Below, one piece after another: positions 53,854 to 60,054 of a stretch of 60,054 nucleotides of DNA. Each line of letters starts with the position of its first letter. Position 1 is the stretch's first letter. This stretch comes from Sphingopyxis sp. (GTDB taxonomy: Bacteria > Pseudomonadota > Alphaproteobacteria > Sphingomonadales > Sphingomonadaceae). Location: contig JASBSJ010000086.1 of assembly GCA_030148985.1 (NCBI GenBank), positions 1-60,054 on the forward strand, written 5' to 3'. The notes under the pieces are model-generated. The model was not told the origin of the DNA, did not search any database, and saw only the letters and a program-made list of their open reading frames with translations. Both the position numbers and the translations under genes were made by a program.

Positions 53854-56157
53854 CTAGAACCCCAGGTTGCGGAAGGCGATGCGGAACGAAAAGCTGTTCC
53901 CGCGCCGTGCATCGCCCGTGTCGGCATAGTCGCGGCGCCAGGTCAGCGCGATCGACAGGCATTCGTCGTCATAGGCGATGCCGAGGCGGTGGCGGATCGG
54001 TTCGAAGCCGTCGGCGCTGCTCAGCGGATCGTCGGCCTGATTGGTCAGGTCGACGATCGCCGATCCGAAGATCGACCAGTTGCGCGCCGCTGCCACGCGC
54101 CCGCCCGCGCGCACTTCTTCGCGGTCCTGCAAATCCTCGCCGAGCAGCAATATGTCGCGGTTGAGCCGCGAATAGCCGATCACGGCATAGGTCGACCGGT
54201 TGCCGATCGTTGCGTCGAACTCGTTGCGCCGCACCGCCAGATTGTCCTTGTCGAGCCGGTAGCGGTGGGTCAGGCGCAGGAAATCCTTGTAGGCAATCGT
54301 CGTCCGACCGACGATGTCCGACGTGCGGTCGGTCAGCCCGGTGCCGTCGGGAAACAGGCTGGGCTTGTCGGACAGGCGATAGCTTTGCCCGACGATGGCG
54401 TTGATGTTGAACCCCGGCCGGCTGTAATTCCATTCGACGCCATAGGTGACGCGCGCGCCGTCCTCGAACCGGTCATGGCCGTTGAAGCGGTTGATCGCGA
54501 AAAGATTGCTGTCCTCCAGGTCAAAGGCGCGCGAATCCTCGTTCGGAATGTCGAGATTTTTGATCGGCGGCGTCGCGACGAGCTGGATGCGTGGGGTCAG
54601 CGTCTGCGTGCCGCCCGCAAACTCGCCGATGAAGGGCCAGCGCATGTCGGCGGCAATCGCCGCGATGCCGCGCGCCTGCCACCCCGACTCGCCGCGATAG
54701 CCGGCGATCTCGGTCAGCAGATTCTCGTCGCTGTGATAGACGTCGCCGCGCACGAGCGCGGTGAGCGTGACTTCCTGTCCCAGCCCGGTCAGCCCGCGCA
54801 GATTCCACTGTGCCCCGGCAAAGGCGCGCTGCGTATCCTGCCCCGCGGTGCGGCCGATCGCCAGCGTGTTGAGTTGCAGCTCGAACTGTCCGCCAAAAAT
54901 CGGGTCGTCGAGCCGCTGGCGATAATCGATGATCGGCAGCGCGATCGGCTGTTGCCCCTGCACGTCGTTGACGCGCAGCGTCTGCGTCGCCCAGCCCGCG
55001 ATCGACAGATAGGAGTTGCCGCCGATCCGTTCGAGCTCGAAGGTCGATCGCAGGCGGTCGTCGCGGCTGATGTCATAGCGGCGCATGAAAGTGCGGTCGG
55101 TCGCGATGCGCCCCGAATAGCTGAGGCTCCAGCGCGGGTCGAACTGGAACCGGCCGGCGCTTTCCAGATAGCCGCGAAACCGTTTCCGGCTGTCGGGGTC
55201 TTCGCCGACCAGCGGGACGAGCGAGCCATAGGTCGCATAGCCGTTGATGCGGAACGATCCGATGTCAGTCAGCGCGCGAAACTCGCCCTCCAGCATCGGT
55301 GCCGCGTCGGTGTAGACGTGCGGCGTGACCGTCACGTCGCGGTCGGGCGCCAGGCGGATATAATAAGGCACCGCAATTTCGAACCCGTTGCTGCGGTCGA
55401 GGCGGATTTCGGGGACCAGGATGCCGCTGCTCGCCTGATTGTTGACCGAGTGGCTCAGCCCCGGCAGCGGGATCAGCGGCAGGCCGAAAATCTCGACGCG
55501 CGCGCCCTTGTAGCGCACCTTGTTTTTCGCCCGATCGTACATCACGCGAACGGCGCGGATCTGCCAGCTCGGATTTTTGGGGCATCCCGCATCATCCTCG
55601 ACGGGGCAGGGGGTGTAGGCGGCGTTTTCCAGCTCGATATTACCATTGTCGAAGCGCGTGCCCCGGACCGCGGCAAGGCGCGACCCATTGTCGAGCACGA
55701 CCAGCAGATTGTCGATCACGCCGTCGCGCAGGCTGTCGGTCAGCTCGATGCGGTCGCCATAGGCGGTGTCGCCTTCGGGATTTTTGATCGACACATTGCC
55801 TTCGGCGAAAACCTGGCCGGTCGAGCGGTTCCACGTCACCTTGTCGGCGCGCATCTCGATCGCGTCGCGGTTCATCTGGACATTGCCCTCGGCGACGACG
55901 ACCTCGGCATCGCCATCATAATTGAGGTTATCGGCGGCAAAACCGATTTGCTGCTCGCTTCCTGTTTCGGGTGCGTCCGAGGGAGCGGGTGGAATATCCG
56001 GGGTTTGCAGGTCGGGCTCGGCCGCGACAATGGCCAGAGGGTCCGGATTCGCCGCGCTTTGGGCGAGCACCGGAGTCGCAAAGAACGCAAGGCCGCCAGC
56101 CGTCGCCAGCCAGAACGGTCGCGCGTGCGCCGCTTGTTGGAACAAAGACCAGCTCAT
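53854..56157 (-). CDS. lptD: LptD, outer-membrane LPS assembly protein
   Basis: Beta-barrel protein inserting lipopolysaccharide into the outer leaflet with LptE. A signal peptide (LATAGGLAFFATPVLAQ) is followed by an N-terminal beta-jellyroll (about 80-240; repeats of the type AEGNVQMNRDAIEMRADKV) and a C-terminal barrel ending in an aromatic residue (FRNLGF). Cysteines lie in PCPVEDDAGCPKN and DDECLSIAL, candidates for the disulfides. 767 residues. Divergent from pepA. In many proteobacteria surA/pdxA/rsmA follow lptD; here a catabolic gene converges instead. Confidence 0.92.
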   Translation of the reverse strand: MSWSLFQQAAHARPFWLATAGGLAFFATPVLAQSAANPDPLAIVAAEPDLQTPDIPPAPSDAPETGSEQQIGFAADNLNYDGDAEVVVAEGNVQMNRDAIEMRADKVTWNRSTGQVFAEGNVSIKNPEGDTAYGDRIELTDSLRDGVIDNLLVVLDNGSRLAAVRGTRFDNGNIELENAAYTPCPVEDDAGCPKNPSWQIRAVRVMYDRAKNKVRYKGARVEIFGLPLIPLPGLSHSVNNQASSGILVPEIRLDRSNGFEIAVPYYIRLAPDRDVTVTPHVYTDAAPMLEGEFRALTDIGSFRINGYATYGSLVPLVGEDPDSRKRFRGYLESAGRFQFDPRWSLSYSGRIATDRTFMRRYDISRDDRLRSTFELERIGGNSYLSIAGWATQTLRVNDVQGQQPIALPIIDYRQRLDDPIFGGQFELQLNTLAIGRTAGQDTQRAFAGAQWNLRGLTGLGQEVTLTALVRGDVYHSDENLLTEIAGYRGESGWQARGIAAIAADMRWPFIGEFAGGTQTLTPRIQLVATPPIKNLDIPNEDSRAFDLEDSNLFAINRFNGHDRFEDGARVTYGVEWNYSRPGFNINAIVGQSYRLSDKPSLFPDGTGLTDRTSDIVGRTTIAYKDFLRLTHRYRLDKDNLAVRRNEFDATIGNRSTYAVIGYSRLNRDILLLGEDLQDREEVRAGGRVAAARNWSIFGSAIVDLTNQADDPLSSADGFEPIRHRLGIAYDDECLSIALTWRRDYADTGDARRGNSFSFRIAFRNLGF

Positions 56158-56289
56158 TTAATCCCTTTGTCCCGAACCCTATATCGACGTTTCCCGGCTT
56201 GGACCGGCCGCTTTGTTTTTGCAACTCGCAGGCGAAACCCCTATCGGTCCGGCACGTTCCAATCAATCATCGCATAAGAAAGTTAAGGC

Positions 56290-57735
56290 ATGGACATTCA
56301 GTTTGTCGCGCAAATCGACGCGTCTGCCGACGTCGTCGCTTTCCCGGTCCGCAAGGGCGAGGCGGGGGCGCTCGGCGCGCTGCTCGGGGCCGCGGCGGCG
56401 CAGGCACGTTTCGACGGGGCGGCGGGCACGATCGCGGAAACCGCTGCGCTCGACGGCGAGCAGGCGAAGCGCCTGCTGCTCGTCGGCATCGGCGAGGGCA
56501 GTGAGCATGACCTCGAACGCGGCGGCGCGGCGCTGACCGCGAAATTGCAGACGAGCGGCGCGGCGCAGGTTCATGTCGATTTCGCGAGCACGGGATCGAG
56601 CGACGCCGACGATGTGTTGGCCTTTGCGATGGGCGCGCGCCTGCGCAACTGGCGCCTCGACACCTATCGTACGCGCCTTGCCGATAAGGCAAAGCCCAGC
56701 CTCAAGACGGTGACGATCGCCTCTGCGCATGGCGACCTCTCGGATCGCTGGGCCGCGAACGAAGCGATTGCCGAAGGCGTCGCCTTCACCCAGACCCTCG
56801 TCGCCGAACCGCCGAACATCCTCTATCCCGAAAGCTTCGTCGAACGCTGCCAGCATCTCGCCGACCTGGGCGTCGAACTCGAAGTCCTCGACGAACGCCA
56901 GATGAAGGCGCTCGGCATGGGCGCGCTGCTCGGCGTTGCGCAAGGTTCGACGCGGCCGCCGCGGCTGCTCGCGATGCGCTGGAACGGCGGCAACGCCGGC
57001 GACGCGCCCGTCGTCTTCATCGGCAAGGGCGTCACCTTCGACACCGGCGGCATCAGCCTGAAACCCGGCCCCGGCATGGACATGATGAAATGGGACATGG
57101 GCGGCGCGGGCGCCGTCGCGGGCGCGATGAAGGCGATCGCGGGCCGCAAGGCGAAGGCGAATGTCGTCGGCGTCGTCGGCCTCGTCGAAAATATGCCCGA
57201 CGGCAATGCGATGCGCCCCGGCGACATCGTCACCACCATGTCGGGCCAGACGGTCGAGGTGCTCAACACCGACGCCGAGGGCCGTCTTGTTCTTTGCGAC
57301 GCGATCAGCTGGGCGCAAAAGGCCTATGATCCCAAGGTGATCATCGACCTCGCGACCCTGACCGGCGCGATGGTCATCTCGCTCGGCCATGAATATGCGG
57401 GCATGTTCGCGAATGACGAAACGCTCGCCGCCGACCTGCTCGCCGCGGGCGAGGCGTCGAACAACAAGCTGTGGCGCTTCCCGCTGTCGCCCGCCTATGA
57501 CAAGCTGATCGACAGCCCCATCGCCGATATGAAGAATATCGGCCCGCGCGAAGGCGGGTCGATCACCGCGGCGCAGTTCCTCAAACGCTATGTCGACGAA
57601 GGCGTCGCCTGGGCGCATCTCGACATCGCGGGTATGGCGTGGGCCGACAAGGACGGCCCCATCTATGCCAAGGGCGCGACCGGCTATGGCGTGCGCCTGC
57701 TCGACCGCTATATCGCGGCGAAGCACGAGGGGTGA
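56290..57735 (+). CDS. pepA: Leucyl aminopeptidase (M17, cytosol aminopeptidase)
   Basis: Di-metal aminopeptidase removing N-terminal residues. Metal and catalytic motifs FIGKGVTFDTGGISLKPG near residue 240, KWDMGGAGAV and the M17 signature NTDAEGRLVL near 327 are all intact. 481 residues. ATG at 56290 after AAGAAAGTTAAGG. PepA in some bacteria also binds DNA; no sign for or against here. Followed by a repeat and holC. Confidence 0.96.
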   Translation: MDIQFVAQIDASADVVAFPVRKGEAGALGALLGAAAAQARFDGAAGTIAETAALDGEQAKRLLLVGIGEGSEHDLERGGAALTAKLQTSGAAQVHVDFASTGSSDADDVLAFAMGARLRNWRLDTYRTRLADKAKPSLKTVTIASAHGDLSDRWAANEAIAEGVAFTQTLVAEPPNILYPESFVERCQHLADLGVELEVLDERQMKALGMGALLGVAQGSTRPPRLLAMRWNGGNAGDAPVVFIGKGVTFDTGGISLKPGPGMDMMKWDMGGAGAVAGAMKAIAGRKAKANVVGVVGLVENMPDGNAMRPGDIVTTMSGQTVEVLNTDAEGRLVLCDAISWAQKAYDPKVIIDLATLTGAMVISLGHEYAGMFANDETLAADLLAAGEASNNKLWRFPLSPAYDKLIDSPIADMKNIGPREGGSITAAQFLKRYVDEGVAWAHLDIAGMAWADKDGPIYAKGATGYGVRLLDRYIAAKHEG

Positions 57736-57766
57736 TGCGTAATACTTCGTCATTGCGTAATCGACG

Positions 57767-57857
57767 CGTCGCCCCCGCGAAGGCGGGGGCCGCCGGCGGT
57801 TTACGCGGCGATGAGGGATTGAGGATGCCAGCGGCCCCCGCCTGCGCGAGGGCGACG
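57767..57857. repeat. 27-bp inverted repeat (two mismatches) before holC
   Basis: Arms 57767-57793 and 57831-57857 (GTCGCCCCCGCGAAGGCGGG type) around a 37-base centre. Fills the gap between pepA and holC. Another member of the intergenic palindromes in this window, with a sequence of its own. Confidence 0.85.
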
Positions 57858-57865
57858 TAGCTATC

Positions 57866-58315
57866 ATGCCTCGCGTCGACTTCTACCGCCTGACCCGCGA
57901 CCCCGCCGAACGCGTGCTTCCCGCGCTTGCGGCGCGCATATTGGCGAACGGCGACCGCCTGCTGGTGGTCGCCGCCGCGGCGATGCAGCGCCAGGCGATC
58001 GACGCCGCGCTCTGGACGCTCCAGCCCGCAAGCTTCCTGCCGCACGGCCATGCGGGAACCCCCGACGAGGCGATCGAACCGATCCTGATCGCCGGTACGC
58101 TCGACGTCTCGCCGCCCAACGGCGCCACCTACCTCGCGCTCGCCGATGGTGAATGGCGCGAAGAGGCGCTGGGATTCGAACGCGTTTTTCTGCTCTTCGA
58201 CAACATCCGCATCGACGACGCACGCGCCACCTGGCGCCGGCTCGCGGTGCAGGAGGATGTCGACAACCGCTTCTGGAAACAGGATGAATCGGGCCGCTGG
58301 TCCGAAGGGCCTTAG
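57866..58315 (+). CDS. holC: HolC, DNA polymerase III chi subunit
   Basis: Clamp-loader accessory subunit linking polymerase III to SSB. DFYRLTRDPAERVLPAL at the N terminus, the hydrophobic core VFLLFDNIRIDDARATWRRL near residue 105, and FWKQDESGRW at the C terminus fit HolC. 149 residues. Start ATG 57866, with a weak ribosome site; it sits right after the palindrome. Commonly found next to pepA in this lineage. Confidence 0.85.
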   Translation: MPRVDFYRLTRDPAERVLPALAARILANGDRLLVVAAAAMQRQAIDAALWTLQPASFLPHGHAGTPDEAIEPILIAGTLDVSPPNGATYLALADGEWREEALGFERVFLLFDNIRIDDARATWRRLAVQEDVDNRFWKQDESGRWSEGP

Positions 58316-58347
58316 CTTGTATCGCCATTCAGCCCATGGCGGCCTGC

Positions 58348-58424
58348 AAATGGCGATTTCCCGTGCTTCCGGTGCTCACGTACATTGAGTACGCTGCGCT
58401 CCGGGTCACGGAAAACCACCATTT
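58348..58424. repeat. Long imperfect palindrome after holC
   Basis: AAATGGCGATTTCCCGTG on the left pairs with a CACGGAAAACCACCATTT-type right arm, around an inner CGTAC/GTACG stem with an ATTGA loop (58379-58393). A short T run (58422-58426) follows, so it may end the holC transcript. I see no gene in 58316-58512. Confidence 0.65.
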
Positions 58425-58512
58425 TTGGCTCGGTCTGAACGAAATGTCGGCACACTCCAGGTCGTGAAATCGTCAGGCAGATTTTTCCGAAGGCGGCGCG
58501 GTGGAAATCCCC

Positions 58513-58878
58513 TCACGGTTTGGCCTCTCCCCAGCTGAGCAGCGAGTCCAGTGCCGGGCAGAGCGACCGGCCCCAGGGCGTCAGGCCATATTCGACCTTG
58601 GGCGGGACCTGGGGATGAACCGTGCGGGTGACGATGCCGTCCGCCTCCATCTGGCGAAGTTGCTGGATCAGCATCTTCTGGGAGATACCCGGTATCGCCC
58701 GCTCCAGATCGGAGAAGCGCAGCACATCGTCGCCGAACAGATGGAACAGGATTTCGAGTTTCCACCGCCCGTCGAGCATCTTGATGGCGGTTATTACGCC
58801 GGAGGCCGCGGATCGCGGCGTATGCTCGTGTGGCTTACTTTGGTGTAAGTATCCGACTTTTTCGTGCGTTCTTGCCAT
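58513..58878 (-). CDS. HxlR-family transcription regulator
   Basis: A 121-residue winged-helix regulator: MLDGRWKLEILFHLFG, RFSDLERAIPGISQKMLIQQ and VEYGLTPWGRSL are HxlR hallmarks. Divergent from the NTF2-like/SDR pair with 55 bases between. HxlR proteins often sense aldehydes, quinones or oxidants and control adjacent reductases, which fits the neighbours. The N terminus (about 20 residues) is less conserved-looking, so the start is uncertain. Confidence 0.9.
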   Translation of the reverse strand: MARTHEKVGYLHQSKPHEHTPRSAASGVITAIKMLDGRWKLEILFHLFGDDVLRFSDLERAIPGISQKMLIQQLRQMEADGIVTRTVHPQVPPKVEYGLTPWGRSLCPALDSLLSWGEAKP

Positions 58879-58933
58879 TGTGCGAACCTAGCGCCAACTC
58901 CGACGAAGACAACATCGCCACGGAGCAACGCGC

Positions 58934-59260
58934 ATGTCCATTGACCTTCCCCAGCCGATCGCCGCCTATTTCGATGCGGACGCACAGAGCGCAGCAGCTG
59001 TCGCGCGCCTCTTCACGCCGGACGCCGTCGTCACGGATGAGGGCAAGACCCATAGGGGCAGAGCCGGGATCGAAGCCTGGAAGGCGGCGGCGTCCACCGC
59101 CTACCGATACACCAGCACGCCGATCGCCGTGCATGACGACGGAGATCATGTCGTGGTGACGGGCCATGTGGTCGGTGACTTTCCGGGTAGCCCCATCGAC
59201 CTGCGCTACGTCTTCACCATCGACGGCGACGCAATTGCCGCGCTGGAGATAAAGCCATGA
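58934..59260 (+). CDS. NTF2/SnoaL-like protein
   Basis: A 108-residue cone-shaped NTF2-like fold protein ([20 protein letters not shown] at the start; [19 protein letters not shown] at the end). Members are isomerases, cyclases, dehydratases or ligand binders. The stop overlaps the SDR start (ATGA). Function probably tied to the SDR. ATG at 58934. Confidence 0.78.
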   Translation: MSIDLPQPIAAYFDADAQSAAAVARLFTPDAVVTDEGKTHRGRAGIEAWKAAASTAYRYTSTPIAVHDDGDHVVVTGHVVGDFPGSPIDLRYVFTIDGDAIAALEIKP

Positions 59261-60039
59261 GCTTCGACCTCGAGCTGAAGGGCCGCAGGGCGCTTGTGAC
59301 AGGGGGGACCAAGGGCGTCGGCGCCGCTGTCGTCGCCACGCTGGCCTACGCCGGTGCGATCGTGCTGACGACGGCGCGCACCGTTCCGGACGGCGGCGCG
59401 GAGGGCGTCGATTATGTAACGGCCGACCTGACGACCGCCGAGGGGAGCGATGCGGTTGCGAAGGCCGTCCGCGAGCGTCTCGGCGGCATCGACATCATCG
59501 TCAATGTGCTGGGCGGATCGGGTTCGCCGGCCGGTGGCTTCGCGGCGCTCGGCGATGCGGAGTGGATGCAGGAGCTGAACCAGAACCTGCTGTCGGCGGT
59601 TCGCATCGATCGGGCGCTGCTGCCGCTGATGATCGAACAGGGATCGGGTGTCGTCATCCATGTCACGTCGATCCAGCACAAGCTTCCCCTGCCCGAATCC
59701 ACCACGGCCTATGCGGCGGCGAAGGCGGCGCTTTCGACCTATAGCAAGAGCCTGTCCAAGGAGGTCGCGCCGAAAGGGGTGCGTGTGGTGAGGGTGTCGC
59801 CTGGCTGGATCGAGACCGATGCCGCCATCGAACTGGCGCAGCGGCTGGCCACGGAGGCAGGCACCGATCTGGACGGCGGCAAGCGGATCATCATGGACTC
59901 GCTCGGCGGTATTCCGTTGGGCCGACCGGCGAAGCCGCAGGAAGTGGCCGACCTGATCGCCTTCCTCGTGTCGCCGCGGGCCGCCGCGATCACGGGCGCG
60001 GAATATGTCATAGACGGCGGCACGGTGCCTACGGCCTGA
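59257..60039 (+). CDS. Short-chain dehydrogenase/reductase
   Basis: A 260-residue classical SDR. Cofactor loop [11 protein letters not shown], the NVLGG stretch in place of NNAG, catalytic Ser in [14 protein letters not shown] and Tyr-x-x-x-Lys in AYAAAKAAL near residue 154, and the C-terminal [14 protein letters not shown]. Overlaps the NTF2-like gene. HxlR control suggests a stress- or substrate-induced reductase; substrate unknown. Complete within the window. Confidence 0.9.
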   Translation: MSFDLELKGRRALVTGGTKGVGAAVVATLAYAGAIVLTTARTVPDGGAEGVDYVTADLTTAEGSDAVAKAVRERLGGIDIIVNVLGGSGSPAGGFAALGDAEWMQELNQNLLSAVRIDRALLPLMIEQGSGVVIHVTSIQHKLPLPESTTAYAAAKAALSTYSKSLSKEVAPKGVRVVRVSPGWIETDAAIELAQRLATEAGTDLDGGKRIIMDSLGGIPLGRPAKPQEVADLIAFLVSPRAAAITGAEYVIDGGTVPTA

Positions 60040-60054
60040 GCAGGATACCGTGGG

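Noticed and set aside
53989-56277. 762-codon plus-strand frame opposite lptD
   Set aside because: LptD on the other strand has signal peptide, jellyroll repeats and aromatic C terminus; the plus frame shows no fold.

Overview
The window is GC-rich, densely packed DNA from an alphaproteobacterium, most likely a sphingomonad (Sphingopyxis-like). This rests on gene order and repeats, not on a search: a division/cell-wall cluster ending ftsZ then a SPOR protein, a split glycine decarboxylase (gcvPA/gcvPB), an ABA4-like protein, and REP hairpins of the type GTCATCCCGG..GAAG..CCGGGATGAC. No phage, transposase, rRNA or CRISPR is visible.

Layout. (1) 1-12.6 kb: the murF(end)-mraY-murD-ftsW-murG-murC-murB-ddl-ftsQ-ftsA-ftsZ cluster, with many 1-4 bp overlaps. 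Two 133-bp palindromic elements sit directly before murB and ddl and carry their Shine-Dalgarno sequences. (2) 12.7-16.3 kb: a SPOR/TPR envelope protein, a dGTPase-like HD hydrolase and an NAD(P)-binding protein. (3) 16.3-21.9 kb: a tandem glycine riboswitch and the glycine cleavage genes gcvT-gcvH-gcvPA-gcvPB, interrupted by a glycosyltransferase-like gene. (4) 21.9-26.5 kb: ABA4-like protein, DUF938 methyltransferase, acyl-CoA synthetase, GST, DMT transporter, tRNA-Trp.

(5) 26.5-34.8 kb is the most interesting region. A tight minus-strand operon encodes an Lrp-type regulator, tryptophan 2,3-dioxygenase, kynurenine formamidase, kynureninase, a carbon-nitrogen hydrolase, a gentisate-dioxygenase-like bicupin, an FAH-family hydrolase and maleate isomerase. 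A divergent gene encodes an aromatic amino acid hydroxylase whose pocket Trp is replaced by Leu. Read together they spell out a complete proposed route: Trp, 5-hydroxy-Trp, 5-hydroxykynurenine, 5-hydroxyanthranilate, maleamylpyruvate, maleamate plus pyruvate, maleate, fumarate. Every family call is sequence-based; the route itself is inference.

(6) 34.8-53.8 kb: an AraC regulator and RhtA-like exporter, then a catabolic region. It holds an APH-type kinase plus acyl-CoA dehydrogenase pair (like the 4-hydroxyacyl-CoA kinase/dehydrogenase systems), LeuC/LeuD, two MarR regulators, an FMN reductase, two acyl-CoA synthetases, two alpha/beta-hydrolase-fold proteins (one lacking its nucleophile Ser), a second kinase, a divergent enolase paralogue, a hydroxyacid dehydrogenase and a MetE-like protein. 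Five of its promoter regions share an AT-rich palindrome close to TTAGTATTCTAA, suggesting one MarR-controlled regulon of unknown substrate.

(7) 53.8-60.0 kb: lptD, pepA and holC (housekeeping), then an HxlR regulator divergent from an NTF2-like/SDR gene pair. Several intergenic gaps carry long inverted repeats of at least four sequence families.
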